From NCBI GenBank assembly GCA_964604635.1, contig CAZRZO010000001.1:62001-126000 (forward strand): a DNA stretch of 64,000 nucleotides. Reading direction: 5' to 3'. The notes beneath the pieces were generated by a model that worked only from the letters and a program-made list of their open reading frames with translations, did not search any database and was not told where the DNA came from. Below are positions 18,040-27,014 of the stretch, piece by piece (position 1 is the first letter of the stretch; each line of letters starts with the position of its first letter). The DNA comes from JAJZMY01 sp964604635. GTDB taxonomy: Archaea > Micrarchaeota > Micrarchaeia > Micrarchaeales > Micrarchaeaceae. The position numbers were made by a program, and so were the translations under genes.

Positions 18040-19365
18040 ATGTTAATATTATTATTTAATTTATTGAATTTTTTATATCTAAATCAAATAAGTAATCAGG
18101 AATACTTATTTTTGATTGGTATTATTGTTTCTTCTTTAGGTTTAATTATATCTATAATTTTGTCATTTAAAACAATATTGAAAATTTTTAAAACATTACA
18201 ATTTAAAAGAAAATATATTTTTTATTTTTTAGTTATTTTGTTGCTTTTTATAATACTTGAATTAATATTTATAAAACCAATACAAAGAGTGTTTTTTGAT
18301 GATGTTATTTATCAATCAGGAGGCCTTTTTTTATTACACACAGGACAAACAATAATGTGTAATTATGGAACACCTTTTAAATGTTTTTCAGGACAGCTTT
18401 TTCATGAACCAATAGGCACTTCATTTATTTTATCTCTTGGTTTTGAATTATTTGGGATTAATCAAATAACAGCATATTACTCACAATTAGTATTAGCAGG
18501 AATTGGAATATTTAGTATTTTTTTAATATCTTTTATTTTATTTAAAAAAATTGAAATATCAATATTTACATCTTTTATTTTTGCAATAAACCCTACTTTA
18601 CTAGTTTGGGCACAACCAACAACATCTGATCTAGAAATGATGGTATTTTCATTAGTAGCTATTTTATTTATGCTTATTTTTATAAAACAAAAAAACATTA
18701 AAACTTTTTCAATGTTTGGTTTTTCCTTAGCTCTTATTACATATATGAAAATAGATGCAATACTCTATTTATTAATTATACCTTTGATGTATCTTTTATT
18801 AGATAATAAAAATATTTTAATTGCAATAAAAAATAATTTAAGAGTAATATTTAAATTCAAAAATTCAATTTATATTGATTTTTTAATAATACTTTTAATA
18901 ATTGCAATAGTTCCTTCATTAATTTTTACTTATAATCAATTTAAAACAGCACCTTTTGGTTATAAACATTCAAAATTACAAAATAGTTGTAATTCAAATA
19001 TACTAACACCTCATTCAAAATTTAGTGTTGAATATTTTGAATATAATATATGTTCAAATATTTATTTTTGGTTTAATAAATATGCAAATAGGGGTATTGT
19101 ACAACCATTAATATTCACTATTTTTTCCATTATAGGTATATTTTTTTCATTTATATATAAAAAAAGAGAATTTATTGCAATTTCAATATGGTTTTTAGTA
19201 TTTTTTAGTTTATATACTTCTTTTTATGCAGGAGCAGTTACATATGGATCTGATTGGAGATTTATGTTAAGTCTTATTGCACAATCAAGTATTTTTGCAG
19301 GGATCGGAATATTTAGTATTTTATTTATTATAAAAAATTTTATAAAGGATCATTATGAAAAATAA
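18040..19365 (+). CDS. GT-C type membrane glycosyltransferase (PMT/ArnT-like)
   Basis: 441 residues with about 11 membrane helices. The first outer loop has the acidic pair VFFDDVIYQSGG, the metal/substrate Asp position of GT-C enzymes using lipid-phosphate sugars, and FHEPIGTSFI follows. The family includes dolichyl-phosphate-mannose transferases. Donor and acceptor cannot be named. The 3' end overlaps the next gene by 11 bases, which encodes what may be the missing soluble end. Confidence 0.7.
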   Translation: MLILLFNLLNFLYLNQISNQEYLFLIGIIVSSLGLIISIILSFKTILKIFKTLQFKRKYIFYFLVILLLFIILELIFIKPIQRVFFDDVIYQSGGLFLLHTGQTIMCNYGTPFKCFSGQLFHEPIGTSFILSLGFELFGINQITAYYSQLVLAGIGIFSIFLISFILFKKIEISIFTSFIFAINPTLLVWAQPTTSDLEMMVFSLVAILFMLIFIKQKNIKTFSMFGFSLALITYMKIDAILYLLIIPLMYLLLDNKNILIAIKNNLRVIFKFKNSIYIDFLIILLIIAIVPSLIFTYNQFKTAPFGYKHSKLQNSCNSNILTPHSKFSVEYFEYNICSNIYFWFNKYANRGIVQPLIFTIFSIIGIFFSFIYKKREFIAISIWFLVFFSLYTSFYAGAVTYGSDWRFMLSLIAQSSIFAGIGIFSILFIIKNFIKDHYEK

Positions 19366-19822
19366 TAAAAGGAATAAAAAACAAATAAAAAATAAAATTT
19401 TAATAATGATTATATATATAATTATTATTTTAATTATAATTTATCCTATTTATAAAGTAATATCAAAAATAAATTCAAATTCATCTATATCAAATGCAAA
19501 ATCAGCAAGAATTTATCAAAATTTTGTATATAAAAATAGTAATCTAATACCAAATAATTGTATTGTATTTACATTTGACCCAACATTATTTTTTCTTAAT
19601 AACAAAACAGCAATCCAATTTACAAATTTATATAATTTTTCTTTAGTTTCAAATTTATCAAATCAATATTCTTGTCTTGTTGTTGATTATGGTTATTGGT
19701 GTTATACATCTTATTCAAATTATTGTTCTAATCTAATAAAATATTATAAATTAAATCCAATTAAAACAATAAAAGATTCAACATATAAATTTGGATTCTA
19801 TTACATAAAATTAAAAAAATAA
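19355..19822 (+). CDS. Single-pass membrane protein, likely partner of the GT-C enzyme
   Basis: 155 residues. A Lys-rich start, one helix at about 12-36, then an outer domain with aromatic residues and four Cys (NNCIVF, YSCLVVDYGYWCYTSY, YCSN) that could form disulphides. The overlap with the GT-C gene and the outward domain suggest it completes or assists that enzyme, as soluble C-terminal domains do in some GT-C proteins. No family recognised. Confidence 0.5.
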   Translation: MKNNKRNKKQIKNKILIMIIYIIIILIIIYPIYKVISKINSNSSISNAKSARIYQNFVYKNSNLIPNNCIVFTFDPTLFFLNNKTAIQFTNLYNFSLVSNLSNQYSCLVVDYGYWCYTSYSNYCSNLIKYYKLNPIKTIKDSTYKFGFYYIKLKK

Positions 19823-19825
19823 AAA

Positions 19826-20497
19826 TTAATTTATATTTTTTAAAATTGTCTTTAATATAATATATCCATCATGTATTGTTCTAAGTTTTCCATTTCCTTT
19901 ATATCTTTTCCTCTCAAAACTTGGAATTTCTAATATTTTTAAATTACGTTTTTTTGCCTTTATACTTATTTCAGTTTCAATCCCAAACCCTTTTTCATTT
20001 AAATTTAATTTTTTTAGTGCTTTTCTAGAAAAACTTCTATACCCGTAACATATATCTGTATAATTTGATTCAAATAATAAATTAATTAATTTTACAAAAA
20101 AATAATTTCCAGCTTTTCTTATTATAGAAATATCAGTTGATTTACCACCTTCTAAAAATCTAGATCCCATACAAATATCATAACCACATCTAATTACATT
20201 AATAAGTAAATTTAATTCTTCAGGTCTATGAGATAAATCTGCATCCATTGATACAACTATATCTCCTTTTGAACTTGCAAATCCTTTTATTAATGCAGAA
20301 CCTTTACCAGCTTTATTATATAAAATTTTAGAAGTATATTTTTTTGCGTTTTTTACTGTTTTATCTTTTGAATAACCATCAACAATAATAATTTCATAAT
20401 CTTTAGCAATAATATTTTGATTTATTGACTTTAATAATTTACTGATATTACCTTCTTCATTTAATGTTGGTATTACAATACTTACAACACTTTTCAT
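19826..20497 (-). CDS. GT2 family glycosyltransferase (dolichol-phosphate sugar synthase-like)
   Basis: 223 residues. SIVIPTLNEEGNISKLL, IIIVDGYSKDKT and the metal site MDADLSHRPEE define the DPM1-like GT2 fold; GYRSFSRKAL is the usual acceptor-loop region. No C-terminal membrane helices, so it acts on the inner face. Convergent with the GT-C pair, to which it may supply the lipid-linked sugar (inference). Start TG-ATCTT-ATG. Confidence 0.85.
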   Translation of the reverse strand: MKSVVSIVIPTLNEEGNISKLLKSINQNIIAKDYEIIIVDGYSKDKTVKNAKKYTSKILYNKAGKGSALIKGFASSKGDIVVSMDADLSHRPEELNLLINVIRCGYDICMGSRFLEGGKSTDISIIRKAGNYFFVKLINLLFESNYTDICYGYRSFSRKALKKLNLNEKGFGIETEISIKAKKRNLKILEIPSFERKRYKGNGKLRTIHDGYIILKTILKNIN

Positions 20498-20609
20498 AAG
20501 ATCATTTTTTATTTTTTATATCTATTCATAAATACTAAAATATAAATAATTAATATATTTATTAGTTATAAGATTTAAATAAAATATATATTTTATAAGT
20601 AGTGAAAAT

Positions 20610-21212
20610 ATGATAAATGCAATTATTTTTGATTTTGGTGGTGTTCTTATTGATTTCAAAGAAGAATATTATTATAAGTATTTATCAAAAAAATTTAATA
20701 TTGATTATGATTTATTAGAAAAAACATTCAATAAATTAATTAAAAAAATGGAAGTAGGAGATCTAAAATTAAATGAATTATTGCTAATAATTTCAAAAAA
20801 ATTTAATATTAAAAAAAATCAAATAGAATGGACATCAAGTTTTAGAACAATTGCAAAAAGAGATAATAAAATGATTACTTTAGTTAAAAAATTAAGAAAA
20901 AATTACAAAATTTATTTATTGTCAAATATAAGTAAATCAAGATACTTAGAAGGAATAAAATATTTTTTAAAGAAAGATAGTTATAATTTTAATAAAAAAT
21001 TTGCATCTTGTTATATCCATTTGAGAAAACCAGATAAAAAAATTTATGAGTATGTATTAAAAAAAATACAATTAAATGCAGGAGAAACAATATTTATTGA
21101 TGACAGACTAGAGAATATTACTAATGCAAATAGTATTGGAATGCATGGTATTGAGTTTACAAATTATAATGATTTAATTTTAGAATTAAAAAAACAAAAT
21201 ATTAAAATTTGA
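20610..21212 (+). CDS. HAD-superfamily hydrolase (subfamily IA)
   Basis: 200 residues. Motif I is FDFGGVLIDF with the first Asp as nucleophile, motif II is LLSNISKS, motif III Lys is in HLRKPDKKIYEY and motif IV is FIDDRLENI. This matches phosphatases of the HAD-IA group such as the YihX/GpH type. Second position after the nucleophile is Gly rather than Asp (DFGG), as is common in this subgroup. Substrate unknown. GTG-AAAAT-ATG start. Confidence 0.87.
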   Translation: MINAIIFDFGGVLIDFKEEYYYKYLSKKFNIDYDLLEKTFNKLIKKMEVGDLKLNELLLIISKKFNIKKNQIEWTSSFRTIAKRDNKMITLVKKLRKNYKIYLLSNISKSRYLEGIKYFLKKDSYNFNKKFASCYIHLRKPDKKIYEYVLKKIQLNAGETIFIDDRLENITNANSIGMHGIEFTNYNDLILELKKQNIKI

Positions 21213-21258
21213 ATTATGTTTTATTCTTTATTTTAGAAATAAATTTATAAATGATATT

Positions 21259-22116
21259 GTGAATTTAAATATAATTCTCGAGAAAAAATTAACAAGTAGA
21301 TGGATTGCAGGACCTTATATTAATAATGCAATTTTAGATACTAAAAAATTTAATAAACTAAAAATTACATCAATGATAAATTATCTTGGTGAAAACTTTG
21401 ATAATTTAAAAAATATTGAAGCAAGTATTGATCTTTATACTAAATTAATTAAAGAAATTAAAAAAAATAATTTAAATGCAAATATATCTATTAAACCAAC
21501 ACAATTAGGTTTATTAATAAATAATAAAATATTAGTAAAGAATTATTTAAAATTAATTTCAATTGCAGAAAAAGCAAATATTTTTGTATGGCTTGATATG
21601 GAAGAATCAAAATATATTGATGACATTATTAAATTATATTTAAAAGCAATTGAAAATAAAAAAAAGAACATAGGAATTTGCATTCAATCTTATCTAAAAA
21701 GAAGTAATAAAGATATAAAGCAAATCTGTTTAAAACAGGGTATAATTAGATTAGTAAAAGGAGCATATAAAGAACCAAATAAAATAGCATATACTTCGTG
21801 GATTGAAATAACACAAAATTATATTAAATTAATGAAATATTTATTTATAAATTCAAATAATTTTATGATTGCAACACATGATTTAAATATAATAAATAAA
21901 GCATTAAAATTAAAAAAACAATATAAAAGAAGAGTAAAATTTGCAATGTTAAAGGGGATTAAAAATAAATATTTGATAGGACTTGCTAAAACACAAATAG
22001 TATTTGTTTACATACCATTTGGAACAAAATGGTTTGGTTATTCATTAAGAAGACTTAAAGAAATAAAAAATTTAAAATTAATAATTAAATCTTTATTTGA
22101 AAATCAAAATATTTAA
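21259..22116 (+). CDS. Proline dehydrogenase (PRODH domain)
   Basis: 285 residues, a TIM-barrel flavoenzyme that oxidises proline to pyrroline-5-carboxylate. LVKGAYKEP and the C-terminal YIPFGTKWFGYSLRRLKE with its paired Arg, which binds the substrate carboxylate in the family, are well kept; ATHDLN is the FAD-side motif. It starts at a GTG preceded by TGATATT. ProRS follows 11 bases later in the same operon. The second enzyme of proline breakdown (P5C dehydrogenase) is not in the window. Confidence 0.85.
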   Translation: MNLNIILEKKLTSRWIAGPYINNAILDTKKFNKLKITSMINYLGENFDNLKNIEASIDLYTKLIKEIKKNNLNANISIKPTQLGLLINNKILVKNYLKLISIAEKANIFVWLDMEESKYIDDIIKLYLKAIENKKKNIGICIQSYLKRSNKDIKQICLKQGIIRLVKGAYKEPNKIAYTSWIEITQNYIKLMKYLFINSNNFMIATHDLNIINKALKLKKQYKRRVKFAMLKGIKNKYLIGLAKTQIVFVYIPFGTKWFGYSLRRLKEIKNLKLIIKSLFENQNI

Positions 22117-22127
22117 TAAAGGATAAT

Positions 22128-23573
22128 ATGTCAAAATTTGAAGCAATTAATAATAAAAAAACAGAATTTTCAGAATGGTATACACAAATATTAATAAAAT
22201 CAGAGTTTTTTGATTATAGTGCTGTATCTGGTTGTATTGTATTTAGACCAGATGGCTATTTTATATGGGAATCAATACAAAAAATCACTGATCAATTATT
22301 TAAACAAGATGGACTTCAAAATGTATATTTTCCATTATTAATTCCAGAAAAATTACTTGAAAAAGAAAAAGAACATATTAAAGGATTTAAGCCGGAAGTT
22401 GCGTGGGTTACTGAAACAGGAAATTCAAAACTTGATGAAAGACTAGCAATAAGACCAACATCAGAAACAATTATTTATGATAGTGTTTCAAAATGGATTA
22501 AATCATGGAGAGACTTACCATTAAGACTTAACCAGTGGTGTAATATTATAAGATGGGAATTTAAACATCCAACACCATTATTAAGAAACAGAGAATTTAT
22601 GTGGAATGAAGGACATACTATATTTGCTAGTCAAGAAGAAGCAGATCAAGAACGAGATAAAATACTAAATATTTACAATAAAATTCTTAAAGATTATTTA
22701 GCAATTCCAGGAATTATTGGGCAGAAAACAGAAACAGAAAAATTTGCAGGTGCTGTTGCTAGTTATAGTATTGAATTATTATTACCAGATGGAAAAATGA
22801 TACAAGGTCCTGATTTCCATTCTGATGGTCAGAATTTTTCAAAAGCATTTGATATTAAATTTTTAGATAAAGAAGGTAAAACAAAATATGTATATCAAAA
22901 TACATTTGCAATATCAACAAGAATAATTGGTATTATGCTAGCAACACATGGTGATGATAAAGGCCTAGTTTTACCACCAAAAATAGCAAAAACCCAGATT
23001 GCAATAATTCCAATATATAATACTGAAACAAAACAAAAAGTTTTAGAGTATTCAAATAAAATTTATAATAATATAAAACAAGAATTTAGAACATATTTTT
23101 ATGATCTTGATATTTATTCTCCTGGAAAGAAATTTAATGAGTGTGAATTAAAAGGAATTCCAATAAGAATTGAAATAGGAAAAAGAGAAATAGAAGAAAA
23201 TGTATTAACAATAGCAAGAAGAAATAATTTTGAAAAAGAAAAAGTAAAAATAAATGAAATTGATTTAAAAGTAAAAATAAATGAAATATTAGAACAAATG
23301 AATATTGAATTATATAATAAAGCAAAATTATTTTTAGATTCAAAAATTGTTTTTGTTAAAAAATACGAAAATCTTAAAAAAGTAATTTTAGATTCAAAAG
23401 TTGCACAAGCACCATGGTGTGGTGATGAAAACTGTGAAAAACAAATAAAAGAAAATACAACAGCAAAATCAACAAACATGCCTTTTGATGTACAAAATAA
23501 AATAAAAGGAGAAAAATGTATATATTGTAATAAAAATGCAAAATATATTGTTAATTTTGCGAAATCTTATTAA
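22128..23573 (+). CDS. proS: Prolyl-tRNA synthetase (archaeal/eukaryotic type)
   Basis: 481 residues, class II. RPTSETIIYD, RWEFKHPTPLLRNREF (motif 2) and ISTRIIGIMLATHGDDKGL (motif 3) are clear. The anticodon-binding domain follows and the C-terminal zinc-type extension has APWCGDENC and KCIYCNK. Bacterial editing insertion is absent. It is downstream of proline dehydrogenase, and the window also has a proline-like tRNA at 32.2 kb. Confidence 0.97.
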   Translation: MSKFEAINNKKTEFSEWYTQILIKSEFFDYSAVSGCIVFRPDGYFIWESIQKITDQLFKQDGLQNVYFPLLIPEKLLEKEKEHIKGFKPEVAWVTETGNSKLDERLAIRPTSETIIYDSVSKWIKSWRDLPLRLNQWCNIIRWEFKHPTPLLRNREFMWNEGHTIFASQEEADQERDKILNIYNKILKDYLAIPGIIGQKTETEKFAGAVASYSIELLLPDGKMIQGPDFHSDGQNFSKAFDIKFLDKEGKTKYVYQNTFAISTRIIGIMLATHGDDKGLVLPPKIAKTQIAIIPIYNTETKQKVLEYSNKIYNNIKQEFRTYFYDLDIYSPGKKFNECELKGIPIRIEIGKREIEENVLTIARRNNFEKEKVKINEIDLKVKINEILEQMNIELYNKAKLFLDSKIVFVKKYENLKKVILDSKVAQAPWCGDENCEKQIKENTTAKSTNMPFDVQNKIKGEKCIYCNKNAKYIVNFAKSY

Positions 23574-23707
23574 ATAAAACAATTAAAAAATAGTAAATAC
23601 AAATAAATATTGATTTCAATTAAGATATAATAAAATATTTATTTAAGTATTATAATAAATTAATAATATTTAATTATATAATAAATATGAAATTTCATTA
23701 ATAATAT

Positions 23708-23780
23708 AGCCCCGTAGTCTAGTGGTCAAGGATAGCGGGCCTTGGACCCGTTCACACCGGTTCGAATCCGATCGGGGCTA
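23708..23780 (+). tRNA. tRNA-Gln(UUG) with C33 and a T-stem mismatch
   Basis: Acceptor AGCCCCG pairs fully with CGGGGCT; discriminator A. The anticodon arm is GCGGG-CCTTGGA-CCCGT, giving anticodon TTG but with C instead of the near-universal T at position 33. The T arm ACCGG-TTCGAAT-CCGAT has one C-A mismatch (50-64). The A1-T72 first pair is usual for archaeal tRNA-Gln. No intron. Confidence 0.85.
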
Positions 23781-23805
23781 ATAATATTAAATATTTGTTT
23801 TTCTT

Positions 23806-24360
23806 TTACTTATTTTTAAAAAATAATATTATTATTAATACCCATAAACTAATTACTGATATTCCAAAAGTTTCAATAATTGCAGTTGAAACACTTGATT
23901 GTATTATTTCTGCAATTCCAATACCAACAAATACAATTAATAATGTAATAATTCCTTGTTCTTTATTATCAAATAATAAACCAATTCCAAATATTATTAT
24001 TGAAAATCCTGCTTGAACAAAAAAATAAACAGATACAAAATCATGTGGATAAGTTCCACCATGAAAAATACCAATAAGAGCAAGAAAAATAGAAGAAACC
24101 ATTAAAAAAGAACTTCCGACTTCTTCTATTTTATTATTTGAATATACTAATAAACCTATTGAAAAAACAAGCAAAAGAATAGAAGTAAACATTAGACCTA
24201 TGTTATAGATTAATGGATAATTAGCACCAGAAGATCCTAATGCACTAAGGGCATTAGCATAAAAATTAAAATTGGGATTTACAAGAATTGCAGTGAATGT
24301 CCAAATAAAAATAGAAATAATTGCAAAAATTCCGAATAGCAATAATATTTGTTTATTCAT
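23806..24360 (-). CDS. DUF998-type membrane protein
   Basis: 184 residues with six membrane helices. NFYANALSALGSSGANYPLIYNIGLM and GIFHGGTYPHDFVSVYFFV fit the pattern of DUF998 (N/D-x-x-LSxLG early, G-x-F...H in the middle). Function unknown; integral membrane protein. Stands alone, convergent with tRNA-Gln. Confidence 0.7.
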   Translation of the reverse strand: MNKQILLLFGIFAIISIFIWTFTAILVNPNFNFYANALSALGSSGANYPLIYNIGLMFTSILLLVFSIGLLVYSNNKIEEVGSSFLMVSSIFLALIGIFHGGTYPHDFVSVYFFVQAGFSIIIFGIGLLFDNKEQGIITLLIVFVGIGIAEIIQSSVSTAIIETFGISVISLWVLIIILFFKNK

Positions 24361-24462
24361 TTAATCTAATATCTAAAAATTAGTAAAGTAAAAATAAAAA
24401 AAATAAAATAAAAAAAGTAGTTATATGTCTTTTAAAAAATATGCTTAGATTTATTAGTAAAA

Positions 24463-24765
24463 TTATTCTTTAACAATTTCACCAATACCAAATCTTGCTT
24501 TTACTTCTTTAATTGATATTTTTACCTTTTCTCCGTTTTTTGCGCCTTTAACGAATATAACAAATCCATCTTTTTTTGCTATTCCATCTCCTTGTGATGC
24601 AATTGCTTCAATTTGTACCTCAATTACATCTCCTGTTTTGATTGGTTTTGGCAAAAAATAATTTCGATTTATTTTCATTCCGCCTCTGTCTCCGTAATTT
24701 TCTCGATTACTAAAAGATTCTCTATTATTTTGTCCTTCATTTTCTCCATTCATTCTATCTACCAT
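24463..24765 (-). CDS. TRAM domain RNA-binding protein
   Basis: 100 residues. The C-terminal 60 residues, with KTGDVIEVQIEAIASQGDGI and FVKGAKNGEKVKI, are a TRAM beta-barrel, which binds tRNA or mRNA. The first 35 residues are Asn/Arg/Gly-rich and probably flexible. Archaeal stand-alone TRAM proteins of this size act as RNA chaperones, including in the cold. The start may be an internal Met. Confidence 0.87.
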   Translation of the reverse strand: MVDRMNGENEGQNNRESFSNRENYGDRGGMKINRNYFLPKPIKTGDVIEVQIEAIASQGDGIAKKDGFVIFVKGAKNGEKVKISIKEVKARFGIGEIVKE

Positions 24766-24937
24766 ACGAGAATAATTAATTTTTGTACTTCTACGTATAA
24801 TTAGTTATAACTAATGTATTTAAAATATCTTCTATTTATTCTAGTTTTTCAAATTTAAAAATAAAGGAATATATATTAAATAATAAATTTATTAATAAAA
24901 ATATTAAAATTAATTATACACTCACAAGGTAATGATA

Positions 24938-26434
24938 ATGACTAAATTTTATATAACAACACCAATATATTATGTTAATGACAAACCACATATTGGCCAT
25001 GCAAATACAAATATTATTGCTGATATTTTAGCCAGATGGCACAGATTAAAAGGAGATAATGTATTTTTTCTAACTGGAACTGATGAACATGGAGAAAAAA
25101 TACAGAAAGCAGCACAAAAAGCTGGAAAAACAGAAAAAGAATTTGTAGATGAAGCAATAATTAAATTTAAAACATTGTGGGAAAAATTAAATATAAGTTA
25201 TGATTATTTTATAAGAACAACTGATGAAAATCATGAATTTGCTGTTAAAAAATTTATAAATAAATTAAATGAAAATAATGATATTTATAAATCAAAATAT
25301 AAAGGATGGTATTGCGTTCATGATGAATCCTTTTGGACTGACCTTGAATTAAAAAATAATAAATGTCCTGATTGTAACAGAGAAGTTAATATATTAGAAG
25401 AAGATGCATATTTTTTTAGACTTAGTAAATATCAAAATAAATTATTAGAATATTATGACAAAAATAAAGACTTTATTATTCCTAGTTACAGAGCAAAAGA
25501 AATGAAAAATAGAATTAAACAAGGACTCAGAGATATAAGTATTACCAGACCAACAGTTAAATGGGCAATTAAATTCCCATTAGATCCTAATCAATATGTT
25601 TATGTGTGGATTGATGCACTTATTAATTATATCAGTGCATTAGATTGGCCAAAGAAAGAAAAATTTAATATTTTTTGGTCTCCTGATGTACAAGTTATTG
25701 GGAAAGACATAAACTGGTTTCATTCAGTAATATGGCCTTGTTTATTATTCTCAGGAAAATTTGAAATACCAAAAAAATTACTTGTACATGGTTGGTGGAC
25801 AATTAATAATGAAAAAATGAGTAAATCAAAAGGAAATGCTATTAATCCTATTGAAATTATTAATAAATATTCAACAGATGCATTACGATATTTTTTAATT
25901 AAAGAAAAACGATTAGATGAAGATGGAAATTATTCAGAACAACAAATGATATCACGAATTAATGGTGAACTTGTTTCAGATTTAGGCAATTTAATTTATA
26001 GAGTTTTAAGCCTTGCTAAAAAATCCAATTTAGAAAATAGCATTGGATTTAGAGGAATTCCTGAATTGGATAGTAAATTAAACATTAATGAAATAAATAA
26101 AGCAATTGAAAATTTAGACCTTAATTTAGGTTTAAATATTATTTGGAAATTTATACGGGATACTAATAAGTATGTTAATGAGAAAAAAGCATGGGAACTT
26201 AAAGGAGATGAACTTTCAAATGCATTATATAATTTATTAGAAGCATGTAAAATTATTTCTATTTTAATTTATCCTTTTATGCCAGAAACAGGAAATAAAA
26301 TTGCAGAACAATTGAATACAAAAATAGATTATGAAAATTGCAAATTTTCTAAAAACAAATTTATTGGAAAAATACATATAGGAGAATATTTATTCAAAAA
26401 AATTGAAATTAAAAAAGAAGAAAAAAATGAATAA
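24938..26434 (+). CDS. metG: Methionyl-tRNA synthetase, bacterial type
   Basis: 498 residues, class I. PIYYVNDKPHIGHA holds the HIGH motif and NEKMSKSKGN the KMSKS loop. Only one CxxC knuckle is present (NNKCPDCNRE), as in the MetS group of bacteria. No C-terminal Trbp111-like tRNA-binding domain. This form is more bacterial than archaeal, suggesting an old transfer, though it is known in DPANN. The ATG at 24938 fits the AAGGTA ribosome site better than the one at 24932. Unclosed gap of 380 bases follows. Confidence 0.95.
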   Translation: MTKFYITTPIYYVNDKPHIGHANTNIIADILARWHRLKGDNVFFLTGTDEHGEKIQKAAQKAGKTEKEFVDEAIIKFKTLWEKLNISYDYFIRTTDENHEFAVKKFINKLNENNDIYKSKYKGWYCVHDESFWTDLELKNNKCPDCNREVNILEEDAYFFRLSKYQNKLLEYYDKNKDFIIPSYRAKEMKNRIKQGLRDISITRPTVKWAIKFPLDPNQYVYVWIDALINYISALDWPKKEKFNIFWSPDVQVIGKDINWFHSVIWPCLLFSGKFEIPKKLLVHGWWTINNEKMSKSKGNAINPIEIINKYSTDALRYFLIKEKRLDEDGNYSEQQMISRINGELVSDLGNLIYRVLSLAKKSNLENSIGFRGIPELDSKLNINEINKAIENLDLNLGLNIIWKFIRDTNKYVNEKKAWELKGDELSNALYNLLEACKIISILIYPFMPETGNKIAEQLNTKIDYENCKFSKNKFIGKIHIGEYLFKKIEIKKEEKNE

Positions 26435-26814
26435 TACTTTTTTCTATTTTTAATTTTTGGATACTAGTAAAATGTATATATATTATTTTCATATAAATAA
26501 TTATTTTTTGATAAATATCAATAATAATTTTAATTATATGTTTGTTAGTACTGAGTCTTTTACTTAATTATAATTTAGTATTAATATTACTCTATTAATT
26601 TATAATTTATTCACTAAAACATAGTAGAGTATTTAAATATTAATTGCAATTATTCAATATATTTTTTTATATTTTACTATTAGTATAGAACTTTTTATCA
26701 ATTGTTTTTCATATTATTATTATTCATTAATTGACTACCTATAATACTACTAAAACTCTATTTAAAGTAATATCACCTTTAAAATAATAAATAAAAAATT
26801 AATAATATATAATT
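26435..26814. other. Intergenic region without a recognised gene
   Basis: About 380 bases, strongly AT-rich, between metG and tRNA-Leu(CAG). I see no reading frame of note and no GC-rich patch that would mark a structured RNA. A loose inverted pair TACTCTA/TAGAGTA is present but too short to call. Confidence 0.4.
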
Positions 26815-26901
26815 TGCGGGAGATGAGATTTGAACTCACGCATCCTCTAAAGGAAATGAGCCCTGAACCCATTGCATTTGACCGTACTCTGCCACTCCCG
26901 C
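26815..26901 (-). tRNA. tRNA-Leu(CAG)
   Basis: Acceptor GCGGGAG with CTCCCGC, discriminator A. Anticodon arm ATGGG-TTCAGGG-CTCAT gives CAG. A long variable arm, TCCT-TTAG-AGGA, marks type II. T arm GTGAG-TTCAAAT-CTCAT. No intron, no unusual bases at conserved positions. Confidence 0.93.
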
Positions 26902-27014
26902 ATATTTTTTGATATTATACATTGTTTTTTATTTTTAATTAATATTAATTTATTTTATTAATTATAATAAATATTAAAAGACTTAAATTTAAATAGAAAT
27001 ATTAAGGAGATTGA

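Noticed and set aside
26450..26760. Structured RNA such as SRP RNA or RNase P RNA
   Set aside because: No GC-rich or paired core; only a 7-bp inverted pair.
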